DNA of 64,000 nt, taken from the NCBI GenBank assembly GCA_027924585.1, contig BSBM01000050.1, positions 9,385,501-9,449,500 of the forward strand. Direction: 5' to 3'. Source of the DNA: Larix kaempferi (lineage: Eukaryota > Streptophyta > Pinopsida > Pinales > Pinaceae). Shown piece after piece: positions 1 through 12,449 of the stretch. Both the position numbers and the translations under genes were made by a program. Below the pieces are notes generated by a model. That model did not search any database and had not been told where the DNA came from. It worked only from the letters and a program-made list of their open reading frames with translations. How positions within the stretch are numbered: the stretch's first letter is position 1; each line of letters starts with the position of its first letter.

Positions 1-776
1 CATATTTTTACTTTCAACATTCCTTGCCATCATGAAGGCCTTCTCCAAGGATGGTGGTTCAAAGAGACACACATCATGTTGAATGTCATCCTTCAAGGTT
101 CCAATGAAGAGATCCAACAGATTATCTTCTGAAATGTTCTTCACTCTAGACTTAGCTTCTGAAATTGTTTGATGTGCTCTGCAATTGTACCTTTTTGCTT
201 GATATTTATTAACTGGCTAAAGAAGGTATGGGTATTAATATCCCCATAATGTGCAATCAATTCTTCGGTGAATATAGACCAAGATATAATAGATTTCTTT
301 TTACGGTCACAAAGCCATTGGTACCATACAAATTGATCAGGCTCTAAATATAATGATGCAATAGTTACCTTTTGCAAAGTTGGAACCTGGTGTAGATCAA
401 AGAATTGCTCCATTTGGAATATCCATGTTATTGGATCATTGCCATCAAACTTTGTCATGTCAATATTGGGAAGTTGGGTACCCCTTGGTGACCATCCCTG
501 ATGACTTCCATTACCAGAATCATTTCCTCTTGGAATATTCTTATTCATGGAAGGTTTCTCAACATGAAAATTATATTTATCCTCATGAGTATCCTGGAAC
601 ACATCATCACATGTAGGAAGAGTATCCCTTGAATTTTGTATGAGATTAATAATATTTGTCATATTCATCATCAACGTTTCCTCTAAATTATCCAAATTAA
701 CTTTTTTCAAAGACTCTTTAATAATATATTCTAACTGGAACACTCGAAAAGAGAGGTCTTCCCTTTCATCATACAT
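1..776 (-). pseudogene. Gypsy-type retrotransposon gag, 3' part beyond the window
   Basis: This encodes a Ty3/Gypsy gag, the structural protein that packages element RNA. A 211-codon ORF runs from 776 down to 141. Its second half has the retrotransposon gag core, beginning near residue 106 (KFDGNDPITWIFQME) and continuing through the helical region with LEPDQFVWYQWL and the stretch before IAEHIKQFQKLS. At about 150 the frame slips by one base, and gag-like sequence continues in another frame to the window edge (LLDLFIGTLKDDIQHDV, then EKAFMMARN). The gene is therefore frameshifted, and protease and pol would lie left of base 1. It reads away from the primer site and LTR at 1370-1703, which belong to the same element. 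I am confident of the family; the lineage is not resolved. Confidence 0.85.
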
Positions 777-1369
777 CGAGGATGGATCCTCTTTTCAAAC
801 CCTGATTGGAAGACAGTTTTAAGTCCGACTTGAAACTGATATAAATTTTAAATTTCTGCTCTTTTGAGTCTGAAAATTTGTACTATCATATCCTAATGCA
901 TTCTATTTCCAATTCCATAGGTCTAACCTAATTTGGATTTACCAATAATAATTTATTGTGAATATCCCACCACCTCTTATTTTTGGTCTTTCCATAATAG
1001 CGAACTTATCATATATGCCACGTGTCCAATATCTTGTATCTGAGGTTGAAAACCCTATCAAAAATACCATGGTCCGTCTTATTTCAGATGCAATAGGTCT
1101 CACTCAATTTGGATCTTTCATGCCCCATATATGACCTTTTTTCTCAGACCACCTCTTTTAGACTAGTTTTTGGACTAGTCATAAGCCCTAGCTTTTGGAG
1201 CGAATCTCTCCAAACTTGTAATGTTTCAAAATATGAAACTTGGTCCATAGTTAGTTAGACCTTTTTTCTAGATGGGTTATAAGTATTGCTCTTTGAATCC
1301 TTGTAGAAAAAAAATTCGAGAGAAAATTCCAACATGAATCGTTTTGAAGAAAACAATCCTGAGGAAAGG
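777..1369 (-). other. Untranslated leader of the left-edge Gypsy element
   Basis: This stretch lies between the primer-binding site and the gag start of the minus-strand Gypsy element. I see no ORF of note, no tandem repeat and no RNA gene in it. A leader of about 600 bases is ordinary for plant Gypsy elements. Confidence 0.6.
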
Positions 1370-1381
1370 GCTCTAATACCA
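1370..1381 (-). other. Primer-binding site of the left-edge Gypsy element
   Basis: On the minus strand this reads TGGTATTAGAGC, one base from the common plant site TGGTATCAGAGC that pairs with the 3' end of initiator-methionine tRNA. It lies two bases from the LTR end at 1384, as expected for minus-strand DNA priming. Confidence 0.75.
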
Positions 1382-1383
1382 AA

Positions 1384-1703
1384 TGTTATGCAACAAATTT
1401 CCAAAAAGAGTATGAAAAGGAGCAGAAAGAGATCAGAGGGAATACTCCACAACTTGATTGAAGACAATATCTTAATAAAAATCTTCTTCGAGGGGGAAAC
1501 TCCTTATACAATGTACTAAGTACACAAGACAAGACAAGATAAGATACTCCAAATGAAAGGTCTCCTTCCTATATATAGGACACTATGGGTAGAATCCCAA
1601 CTAATTAACCCAAGCCGACATAACTAATATAACCATACTAATGAGAATTACCACTAATGGACCAAAATATAGGGGGAAATGTGCCCATATTTAGGGCTTA
1701 ACA
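1384..1703 (-). repeat. 5' LTR of the left-edge Gypsy element (320 bp)
   Basis: On the plus strand the segment begins TGTTA and ends TAACA, the inverted termini expected of an LTR, and its left end abuts the primer-binding site. A palindromic TATA-like stretch (CCTATATATAGG, about 1568-1579) could be the promoter on the minus strand. The partner LTR is outside the window, so length and ends rest on the termini and primer site only. The bases just right of it are TGATC, the candidate target duplication. Confidence 0.75.
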
Positions 1704-1974
1704 TGATCAAAGACAAAAAGGAATTGGTATTACATGCTGAAGATGTGAGGGAAAAGAGAAATCTCAGAGGACATACTTGCTACAGTTGCTAATTCAAGCA
1801 AAAATAAAAGTGTCAAGTTTACAGATGATGATCCTGAAGCAGAGCAACATTACAGATTATTCTAAACAATCTGGCATAAAAACTCTCAGTATTATTGATA
1901 ATGTTGAGGGGGAATTTAAGTAATAGGCAAGGAATATCGATGAAAATTCAGCGGACCAGTGGTTTGGTAAATCA
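1704..1974. other. Unclassified segment between the Gypsy LTR and the tandem array
   Basis: This 270-base segment matches neither neighbour. The plus strand is open without an ATG from 1741 to 1923, but the peptide resembles nothing I know. It ends in a purine run (TTGAGGGGGAATTTAAG near 1910-1925) that looks like a polypurine tract. The LTR that should precede the first unit of the array is not here, so this may be a deletion or rearrangement junction. A shift of similarity to the array's primer-site region is seen from about 1960-1975 on. Confidence 0.4.
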
Positions 1975-2033
1975 TCCAGGACCTTCATTGCACCTGTACA
2001 TTAATACCATGCATTGAAGAATAATTTGCAGCC

Positions 2034-4423
2034 ATGTCTTACTATTATGATGAATCCTACGAGTACAATGCTTATGAGAAATATGAAGAAGAATGTAAAT
2101 GGTATGAGGAAGAGGTGCCATCATGCAACACTTCTTACAATTTCATAAGGAATGAGGGTTTTTCTTATTACCTTCAATCTGATGAATATGAGTGTGTCAC
2201 ACTACCAAATGATAATTCTGTGAATGAATTACAAATATTGAGAGCAACATGTAAAACCTTGCCCCAACAATATCAGGCATATATTGATGTGTATAAGGGA
2301 GATACACAGAATTCCATTCCTTTTGAAGAATTTTCTGATTGGGTGTTTGAAAATAGGCCAAAAATTGAAGATGTGGAGTTAGTGAAGAAAGGTCTATGTC
2401 ATTCTTGAAAAATATCTTGGAGAGAAAATCACATATGTTTGAGTAAAAAGGAGGAGACCCATGAGCCACCTAGTTATGAAATAGGTGAAGTAGAAGAAGT
2501 AGTACATGAAGATGGTCGAACGTCACTCCCAAGTGACTCTGAAAAATATGAAGAGACATCACATGAGCATTAAGAAGACTCTATTGAAAATATTGAAGAT
2601 CAGTTCGAGACACATTCTACCTTAGACATGAATCAAAGAGCATCTATTGATGGATGCTTGAACTATGAAGGAGTACCTACTGATGGGTGCTCAAACCTCT
2701 ATGTTTGTGACATAGAGTTCACTTTTGAAAGTGTTGTTGCAAGCCAAACTTCCATTAAGGATGAAAATGAAGACCTTGTAGAAGTTGAAGAAGAAACAAG
2801 ATCAACTTCCCCATCACCACTTGAGCTTCATGAAGTTGGTCCAAGTAAGAAAGAAGAAGATGAGGAAGTTCATTTGCAAGAGCCTCATTTCTTGAAGGTT
2901 CATTAAATATGAATGAAAAGAAGATCCAAGATACCATTAAAATACTCCATGACACTCAAGCCTTGGTTTCAAATTCTTGTTGGAGAGTTTCTTCATTGAA
3001 GGATCCATCCTTCCTTGAAGACATGGAGAAGATTCAAAGAGCATTGTGCAACATTGAAGGTAATTTCATGTCCTTGATTTTTTATAGAAACAATTTGGTT
3101 GAGCTTAATGAATGGTTACATGGATCATACTTGAATAATAATGAGGATATTCATAAGCTCAAAATTAAAAATGAGCAACTTCTTGATAGGTTGCAAGATA
3201 CTTGTTCTTCCTCCTATGTTTCAGATTGTCAAATGATAGATTGCTTGGATGATTATCATGACATGATGGATCATGAGAACCATGGAAGGTGCTTGATGTG
3301 TTTGAAGATGAGCTTGATGAGAACCAAGCACATTTTTGTGGTGGAAGAGGAACTTGGGTTGTCTCTTGGAAATGGTTATACATTTTTTGAAGAAGTGTAT
3401 GATTCCACTACCTTCGAACCAACCTACGAGGAAAAAATTTCTCTTTTGAGGGAGCTTCATGATCCTACCCTTATGGAGCCTACACATGATAACACTTTTG
3501 CATATTCTGATCATTTGGGTGAGTTGGTTCATTCTCCTACATCCTACACTTCCATATTTTGCAGCATTCATCCTAATGAAGTATGGGTGAAAATTTTCTT
3601 GTTGATGGTGCCACACGACAAGTATGAAACTCATATCTCTCATTTTGATGATGACATGACTAGAGCACCTTATTATTTACATTTTCAGCAACATATTTTT
3701 TTATCTTATGATGATACATATCTTCATGGATGCACTTATAATGTTCACTTGAGTCACTTGAAGACTCATGATTTTCCTTGCTCTTTGCTTAGTTCAATTG
3801 ATGTTGGAGGAACTTCATCAACTACTTGGGTGAAGAGATATATGATTGGAGAAAATTTTTATTGGGATCAACATCCTTTGTTATTTCTTGATGATACACA
3901 TATCCATGGATGCATAAATGGTACTTATGCGATCCCCTTGAAGGCTCATTGTTTTCTTTGCTCCCTACTTGGTTCAGATTTTAATGGAGATTCTTCATTC
4001 ACTTCTTAGATGAAAGAATGAATAGCTGATTATTGTGATGCATCTTACATAATTTTGGAGCAACATTATAGGACATGGGATCCTCACCTATGTCATTGGA
4101 GTATATTTAATTGGTCACTTGATGCTTGTATGCACTTGGAAAATGGTGGTCTATTTACTTGGAGGTACAAGCATTTTCATGATTCTTTGATGAGCCACCT
4201 ACTTGATTAACATTTTTATTATGTTGTTATGTACTTTGATGATCTATATTTTGTACTTATGATGTTTGGAAGAATGCATACAAGAAAATGGGATCCAAGA
4301 ATTATCTTTCCTGATGGTATGGGTTGGAGAGCACTCCTAATTGTTGGAGTGCAATACAAGCAATGGGACCCTGGAATAATTTTTAGTCTCATTGGTTTCA
4401 TTTTTTGGGGGGGAAACAAGTAG
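2034..4423 (+). pseudogene. Unclassified internal ORF of the tandem LTR unit, copy 1
   Basis: I do not recognise the product. The coding frame starts MSYYYDESYEYNAYEKYEEE, a Tyr/Glu-rich acidic beginning. An early stop at 2406, another near 2571 and a one-base deletion near 2890 break it; it then runs open from 2909 to a stop at 4007 and on in the same frame to 4423. Across the three copies one frame of roughly 800 codons is apparent. Visible parts are an acidic Glu/Ser-rich first third, a middle with CWRVSSLKDPSFLEDMEKIQ, a His/Asp-rich part with repeated DDTYLHGC and DDTHIHGC phrases, and a C-terminal part with HYRTWDPHLCHW and KWDP. No CCHC knuckle, DSGA protease, DDE integrase or YVDD box is present. 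The position just after the primer site is where gag normally lies, so a very divergent gag or accessory protein is possible. Confidence 0.65.
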
Positions 4424-4869
4424 TATGGGAGATTGATTTCCCACTTAATAAGGTGATTTTAATCAGAGTAGTGTAGCAGTAAGCATGGTGGTCCCTCTCT
4501 AAAATTTTCATGGGATCTTGAAGACTCAAAGTTGGGCAACTCAGTGGCAACTTCAAAGAATTATACAGTGGTATCAGAAAGGGTTTCCAAAATATGAAAG
4601 AGGTAAAGAGTAGTTGTGCAAGATTTTTTTTGAGGAATTTAATTAATATTTTGGTGTTTAGTGGTGATTTTAAAGGGGATATCAATATGAAAAATAAAAC
4701 CCACATCTCCTTGCTTTTGGAAACACACAATTGTAGTACATGAGTGCCACTACTCAAAGTTTTGGAAAGAAAGTTTTGGAAGCAAAGTTTGGAAAGAAAG
4801 CAGGTTCTTCAACATCCATGTTTGAAATTGTTTGAGGACAAGCAATATTGGGATGGGAGGATTTTATCA
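4424..4869 (+). other. 3' untranslated segment of the tandem unit with a second primer-site-like sequence
   Basis: Between the ORF and the LTR each unit has about 440 bases without coding signal (also 9674-10091 and 15036-15467). In copy 1 TGGTATCAGAAA occurs at 4569-4580, resembling a primer-binding site; copies 2 and 3 have decayed forms at 9806 and 15181. Just before the LTR comes a purine-rich run (TTGGGATGGGAGGA) that is the likely polypurine tract, preceded by the phrase GAGGACAAGCAA found near the 3' end of many plant Gypsy elements. Confidence 0.6.
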
Positions 4870-7176
4870 TGTCCCCAAATTTTGCATTGGGTCACAATGG
4901 CCTAAGCCACCTTGCCATACTCATGATAGTTTGTCAAATTGATGCTAATAGTCAAATAATTGACAAGAATGATGTCCAAGTTAGTAATAATGTAAAATTG
5001 GATCCAAATGGACAAGGTGGGTCACATTAAGAGAAATTCTCAATTCAAATTTTGTAATATACCCGTCCAAATGAACTATCATGGAGGAAAATTACTAGTT
5101 CCCTAGGTTGGGGGTGGAAGAAGTAAAAGTTGGACTAAGGGAGCTACAAGACCCAAAATGACCTTAGACTTACAAATTCACATTAAATTGGTCAAACAAA
5201 TAATAATAAGAATAAAATAAGGTGGCATTGGATCATGAGGGAACAAAAGAGGTTGTGGGACCCACATGTGGTAAGATTCCCCACTATACTTAGCATTATT
5301 CTCTCACCAATTCGAGTTCAAGATGAAGGGTAACATACTTGGGGAATTTGAAGAGTTATTATTCATGGAATGAATCATGTAAGGTCGAATTGGAGTGGAA
5401 GAGAAACTCCCATGGAAGAGCAAGATGCATCTTATAAGAATTGTGACACTTGGAGTTAGATTCCCTAACTCCTATGACAACAATGATGAATATTCTATGA
5501 CACTTATGACAAATTTCAGACCTGATTGTTGACATATGACATATATGAGATGTTAGGGCTAAAAATAGGCTCCAAGATGGAGCACAAGGGAGTTATGGCA
5601 TCCAAGAATCTTCCCCATTCGAATTGAGAGAAGATGGAGAATAGGAATTGTGGGACAAGTGGCATTCATGTGAATCTCTCCCTAACTCAAGTTGGGATGA
5701 GTATCTTGGATGGAATTCGAGCTAAGGATACCTTTGGAGGTTAATAAAGTACAAGAATAAAGAAGGATACCAACTTTTTATCATTTCTCATTTTGCAAAT
5801 TGGAGAGCATAGCTTGTACATGCTAGTGGAGTGTTTACTCTACTTGCCTTAGTACCAATTTCGAGGGTGAAAGATTCCCATCTTAATTGGAAATTTGAGA
5901 GGCCATTCATACCATTAATTTGGATAGAAACTAATTCATTTGTTTCAGGTTGAATCTACAGGGATTCTCATGATATTCTCTTCTTCAACTTGTTCCCACA
6001 TCTCTCTTAGTTTTCTCTCTATATTCTTGCTCTTGGAGAAAGGGCGCACATGGTGAGATACTGATATATTTGTGGCAGTCCAAGGGGATTCATTTATTTG
6101 TAATATGATTTCTGAACTTTGTATTTGATTCTCATATGAGCCTCGGGTTGAATATCCAAGTAAAACCATGTAAAAATGCCAAACTATGTATGAATGGTGC
6201 CATTTCCCCCCATAGCTTTTGCATAGCGCACTTGTTGTTGCACATAGTTAGTGAAGGAATTCCATTTCGAATTCATGGACATGTTAGCTAATATATATCT
6301 CTGTAATAATCATATCATGAGATCCACAGCTCGAAACATCATGTATTTCAAGTGATATTTACATTCAAGGAAGAGATTCGAGCCATTTTCCCATATATCT
6401 TGTTGAGAGAGCTTGAAGTTGTTTGGTATTGACTTGCATCAGTAAATATCTGTGGTTTTATTTCTGTTTGGAGAGCCATTAATGTACTGAATAAGTTTCA
6501 TACACCCTATGCAATTCCTTGTAACATTTCTCACAAATTTCATGGCATGTTATAGCGTTTTTCTTTCCTTTCTCCCTATGTTAAGACATGTTTACCAATC
6601 TCATATTTATGGGAGTTGCAACAGCATTAGGAACTGATTAATGATGAATTTGGGTTCCCATTGAATTCATAACTAATCCATGTCTCTTTTATGAAATTTT
6701 GGAGGTTCGTACTGCATTTGGGAAGCCATTAGTGACCTCTACCCTTGGGCGATTTGAACCTCGAATTTACTAGCGAATTTCCCTATTTTCTCTTGAACTT
6801 AAATGAATGTTGCAGACGTATTTTGATATTGTCTAAGAACCCATTAGGTTAATTTTTATGTCCTAATACCCTTCAAACACTCTCATTCCCAATTTGAAAT
6901 CCTTAGGAGTCTTTTGGATCCATCTACCCTTGGGGGTTTCAACATCGATTTTCCTAGTAATTTTGTCTTTCATTTTCTAATTGTAAATGCAAGTTGATGA
7001 AGTAATTAGAAGGTGTCCAAGCATATAATAATGTATTAGGGTTTCATAATACACCTCAATCCACTGTGGACATAAATTGAAACCATTTGGGATCATTTGG
7101 GACAGTTTGGAGGTTCACTAGTCCACGGTTCAAAAATTGGCCAAATTGGGAAAAATTCCAAATTGGGGACATTACA
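4870..7176 (+). repeat. LTR 1 of the tandem array (about 2.3 kb)
   Basis: The segment begins TGTCCCCAAATTTT and ends TTGGGGACATTACA, directly before the primer site. The true left end may lie up to 8 bases earlier, because the terminal TTACA is present in all three copies and its inverted partner is decayed. The LTR is non-coding; a short frame at 4848-5030 spans the boundary and is conserved by descent, not evidently as protein. The first kilobase is almost the same as LTR 3, but the rest is not. Confidence 0.8.
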
Positions 7177-7177
7177 G

Positions 7178-7189
7178 TGGTATCAGAGC
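7178..7189 (+). other. Primer-binding site, unit 2
   Basis: TGGTATCAGAGC, one base after LTR 1. It matches the usual plant site complementary to initiator-Met tRNA, showing that LTR 1 also acts as a 5' LTR. Confidence 0.85.
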
Positions 7190-7242
7190 ATGGTCTTTGA
7201 AGCTATGCATTAATATCATACATTGAAGAATAATTTTCATCC

Positions 7243-9673
7243 ATGTCTTACTATTATGATGAATCCTATGAGTATAATGCTTATGAGCAATATGAAGAAG
7301 AATGTAAATGGTATGAGGAAGAGGTGCCATCATGCAACACTTCTTACAATTTCATAAGGAATAAGGGTTATTCTTATGACCTTGAATTTGATGAATATGA
7401 GTGTGTCACACTACCAAATAATAATCCTATGAATGAATTACAAAGATTGAGAGCAAGATCTAAAACCTTGCCCCAACAATATCAAGCATATCTTGATGTG
7501 TATAAGGGAGATACACAAAAGACCATTCCTTTTGAAGAATTTGATGATTCGGTGTTTGAAAATAGGCCCAAAAATAAATATGTGGAGTTAGTGAAGAAAG
7601 TTCTATGCCCTTCTTGCAAAATACCTTCGAGAGAAAATCACATATCTTTGAGTAAAAAGGAGGAGACCCATAAGCCACCTAGTTCTGAAATAGATGAAGT
7701 AGAAGAAGCGGTACATCAAGAGGATCGAAAGTCACTCCCAAGTGACTCTGAAAAATATGAAAAGACATCACATGAGCATGAAGAAGACTCTATTGAAAAT
7801 ATTTAAGATCAGTTCGAGACACATTCTACCTTGGACATGAATCAAATAGCATCTACTAATGGATGCTTGAACTATGAAGGAGTACCTATTAATGGGTGCT
7901 CACACCTCTATATTGGTGACATAGAGATCACTTTTGAAAGTGTTGATGCAAACCAAAATTTCATTAAACATGAAAATTAAGAACTTGTAGCAGTTGAAGA
8001 AGAAACAAGATCAACTTCCCCATCACCACTTGAGCTTCATGAAGTTGGTCCAAGTAAGAAAGAAGAAGATGAGGAAGTAAATTTACAAGAGCCTCATCTT
8101 CTTGAAGGGTCATTAAAGATCAATGAAAAGAAGATCCAAGATACCATTAGCATACTCCATGACACTCAAGCATTGGTGTCAAATTCTTGTTGGAGAGTTT
8201 CTTCACTGAAGGATCCATCATTCCTTGAAGACATGGAGAAGATTCAAAGAGCAATGTGCAACATCGAAGGTAATTTCATGTCCTTTCTTTTTTATAGAAA
8301 CAATTTGGCTGATCTTAATGAATGGTTACATGGATCATACTTGAATAATAATGAGGATATTCATAAGCTCAAAATTAAAAATGAGCAACTTTTTGATAGG
8401 TTGCAAGATACTTGTTCTTCCTCCTATGTGTCAGATTGTCAAATGATAGATTGCTTGGAGGATTCTCATGACATGATTGATGACATGATTGATCATGAGA
8501 AACATGGAAAATTTAAGGTGTTTGACGTGTTTGAAGATGAGCTTGATGAGAACCAAGCACTTATTGTGGTGGAAGAGGAACTTGGGTTGCCTCTTGGAAA
8601 TGGTTACACAATTTTTGAAGAAGTGTATGATTCCACTACCTTCGAACCAACCTATGAGGAAAAGTATTCCCTTTTGAGGGAGGTGCATGATCCTACCCTT
8701 ATGGAGCCTACACAGGATGACACTTTTGCATATTCTGATCATTTGGGTGAGTTGGTTCATTCTCCTACATCCTACACTTCCATATTTTGTAGCATTCATT
8801 CTAATGAAGTATGGTTGAAAATTTTCTTTTTGATGGTGCCACATGAGGAGTATGAAACTTTTATCTCTCCTTTTGATGATGACATGACTAGAACACCTTA
8901 TTATTTACATTTGCAGCAGCATCCTTTTTTACCTTATGATGATACATATCTTCATGGATGCACTTATAATGTTCACTTGAGTCACTTGAAGACTCATGAT
9001 TTTCCTTGCTCCTTGCTTAGTTCAACTGATGTTGGAGGAACTTCATCAACTACTTGGGTGAAGAGATATATGATTGGAGCAAATTTTTATTGGCAGCAAC
9101 ATCCTTTGTTATTTCTTGATGATACACATATCTATGGATGCATAAAAGAATGCTCCTTTTTTTCTTTGCTCCCTACTTGGTTCGGATTTTAGTGGAGATT
9201 CTTCATTCACTTCTTGGATGAAAGAATGAAAGAATGAATGGTTGATTATTTTGATGCATCTTACATCTTTTTGGAGAAACATTATAGGACATGGGATCCT
9301 CACCTATGTCATTGGAACATATTTAATTGGTCACTTGATGCTTGTATACACTTGGAAAATGGTGGTCTACTTACTTGGAGGTACAAGCACTTTCATGATT
9401 CTTTGATGAGCCACCTCCTTGATATACATTTTTATTATGTTGTTATGTACTTTGATGATATATCTTTTATACTTTGATGATCTATCTTTTGTACTTATGA
9501 TGTTTGGAAGAATGCATACAAGGAAATGGGATCCAGGAATTCTCTTGCCTGATGGTATGGGTTGGAGAGCACTCCTAATTGTTGGAGTGCAATACAAGCA
9601 ATGGGACCCTGGAATAATTTTTAGTCTCATTGGTTTCAATTTTTTTTTGGAAACGCGTAGTATGGGAGATTGA
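7243..9673 (+). pseudogene. Unclassified internal ORF of the tandem LTR unit, copy 2
   Basis: This is the same unrecognised ORF as at 2034-4423, with the best-preserved beginning: 187 codons from 7243 to a stop at 7804 where the other copies have Glu. The frame then continues through a further stop near 7978 and is open again from 8173 to 9192 (339 codons) in phase with the start. Near 9150-9200 it lacks a stretch present in copy 1 (the part after DDTHIYGC). Around 9450-9495 a 23-base direct duplication (TTTGATGATATATCTTTTA-like) shifts the frame. That the frame remains open for hundreds of codons in each copy, with breaks at different places, implies that the source element coded for the full protein. 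Confidence 0.65.
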
Positions 9674-10091
9674 GTTCCCACTTAAGAAGGTGATTTTAAT
9701 TAGAGTAGTGTAGCAGAAAACATGGTGGTTCCTCTCTAAAATTTTCATGGGATCTTGAAGACTCAAAGTTGGGCAACTCAGTGGCAACTTCAAAGAATTA
9801 TACAGTGGTATCAAAAAGGGTTTCCAAAATATGAAAGAGGTAAAGAGTAATTGTTCAATATTTGTTTTGATGGATTTAATTAATATTTTGGTGTTTAGTG
9901 GTGATGTTACATGGGATATCAATATGAAAAAGAAAACCCACATCTCCTTGCTTTTGAAAACACACAATTGTAGTACATGAGTGCCACTACTCAAAGTTTT
10001 GGAAGCAAAGTTTGGAAAGAAAGCAGGTTCTTCAACATCCATGTTTGAAATTGTTTGAGGACAAGCAATATTGGGATGGGACAATTTTTCA

Positions 10092-12383
10092 TGTCCCCAA
10101 ATTTTTCCTTGGGTCACAATGGCCTAAGCCACTTGGCCATAGTCATGATAGTTTGTCAAATTGATGCTAAGGGTCAAATAATTGCCAAGAATGATGTCCA
10201 AGTTAGTAATAATGTAAAATTGAATCCAAATGGACAAGGTGGGTCACATTAAGAGAAATTCTCAATTAAAAGTTTGTAATATACCCATCCAAATGAACTA
10301 TCATGGAGGAAAAGTACTAGTTCCCTAGGTTGGGGGTGGAAGCATTAAAAGTTGGAATAAGGGAGCTACAAGACCCAAAATGACCTTAGACTTACAAATT
10401 CACATTAAATGGGTCAAACAAATAATAATAAAAATTAAATAAGGTGGCATTGGATCATTAGGGCACATAAGAGGTTGTGGGACCCACATGTGGGAAGAAT
10501 CCCCACTATACTTGGCATTATTCTCTCACCAATTCGAGTTCAAGATGAAGGGTAACATACTTGGGGAATTTGAAGAGTTATTATTCATGGAATGAATCAT
10601 GTAAGGTCGAATTGGAGTGGAATATAAACTCTCATGGAAGAGGAAGAGGCATCTTAGAAGAATTGTGACACTTGGAGCTAGATTCCCTAACTCCTATGAC
10701 AACAATGATGAAGATTCTATGACACTTATGACAAATTTCAGACTGGATTGCTGACATATGACATATATGACATGTCAGGGATAAAAATAGCCTCCAAGAG
10801 GGCGCACAATGGAGTTATGGAAGCCAAGAAGCTTTCCCATTCAAATTGAGGGAAGATGGAGACTAGGAATTGTGGGACAAGTGGCATTCATGGGAATCTG
10901 TCCTTAACTCAAGTTGGGATGAGTCTCTTGGATGGAATTCGATCTAAGGAGACATTTGGAGGTTAATAAAAGACAAGAATAAATAAGGAGATCAACTTTT
11001 GATAATTTCTCAATTTTCAAATTGGAGAGCATAGCTTGTCCATGCTAGTGGAGTGTTTACTCTACTTGCCTTAGTACCAATTTCGAGGGTGAACAATTCC
11101 CATCCTAATTGGAAATTGGAGAGGCCATTAAGACCTTTCATTTGGAGCTATAATGGATTCATTTGTTTCAGGTTGAAGCTACAGGGATGTTCATGATATT
11201 CTCTTCTTCAACTTGTTTCGACATCTCTCTCACTTTTCTATATATATTCTTGCTCTTGGAGAAAGGGTGCACATGGTTATATGATGATATCTTTGTGGAA
11301 GTCCAAGGGACCTCATTTATTTGTAATATGATGTCTGAAATCATCATTTGATGCTCATATGAACCTTAGGTCTAATATCCAACTAAAACCATGTAAAAAT
11401 GCCAAACTATGTATGAATGGTGCCATTTCCCCCCATAGCTTTTGCATAACGCACTTGTTGTTGCACATAGTTAGTGAATGAATGATATTTAGACTTCATG
11501 AACATGTTAGCTTCTATATATCTCTGTAATAATCATATCATGAGACCTACAGCTTGAAACATCATGTATTTCAAGTGATATTTACATTCAAGGAAGAGAT
11601 TCGAGCCATTTTCCCATATATCTTGTTGAGAGAGCTTGAAGTTGTTTGGTATCGACTTGCATCAGTAATATCTATGATTTTATTTATGTTTAGAGAGCCA
11701 TTAATATAATGAAGAAGTTTCATACACCTTATGCAAGTCCTTGTAACATTTCTCACAAATTTCATAGCAAGTTATAGTGTTTTTCTCTCATTCCCCCCAA
11801 GTTAAGACATGTTTACCAATCTATGATTTATGGGAGTTGAAACAACCTTTAGGAACTAATTAATGATGAATTTGGGTGCCCATTGAATTCATATAATAAT
11901 CCATGTCTCTGTTCTGAAATTTGGGAGGTTCTAATTGCATTTGGGAAGCCATTAGTGACCTCTACCCTTGGGGGGTTTGGACCTCGAATTTACTAGCAAA
12001 ATTACCTATTTTCTCCTGAACTTAAATGAATGTTGCAGAAGTATTTTGATAGTGTATAAGAACCATTTAGGTTCATTGTTATGTCCTAATACCCTTCAAA
12101 TACTCTCAGTCCCAATTTGAAATCCTTAGGAGTCTTTTGGAGCCATCTAACCTTGGGGGTTTCAACATCAATTTTCCTAGTAATTTTGTCTTTCATTGTC
12201 TAATTGTAAATGCAAGTTGCATAAGTACTTAGAATGTTTCCAAGCTTATAATAGATGTATTAGGGTGTCTTAATACACCTCAATCCACTCTGAACATAAT
12301 TCGAAACCATTTGGGATCATTTTGGATAGTTTGGAGCTTCATTAGTTCAAGGTTCGAAAATTGGCCAAATTGGGGACATTACA
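10092..12383 (+). repeat. LTR 2 of the tandem array (about 2.3 kb)
   Basis: It starts ATGTCCCCAAATTT at 10091-10104 and ends GGGGACATTACA before the primer site at 12385. It aligns throughout with LTR 1 and LTR 3 but carries many private changes in its first kilobase (for example in 10740-10870), where the other two agree. No coding potential seen. Confidence 0.8.
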
Positions 12384-12384
12384 A

Positions 12385-12396
12385 TGGTATCAGAGC
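12385..12396 (+). other. Primer-binding site, unit 3
   Basis: TGGTATCAGAGC, one base after LTR 2, same spacing as in unit 2. Confidence 0.85.
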
Positions 12397-12449
12397 ATGT
12401 TCCTTGCACATGTGCATTAATATAATACATTGAATAATAATTCCCATCG

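Noticed and set aside
1255-1519. Overlapping small ORFs on both strands
   Set aside because: They lie across the leader, primer site and LTR of the left-edge Gypsy element and have no motif.
3165-3643. Minus-strand ORFs opposite the unclassified ORF (also 8431-8844)
   Set aside because: They are shadows of the plus-strand frame, and the breaks in the three copies preserve the plus-strand reading.
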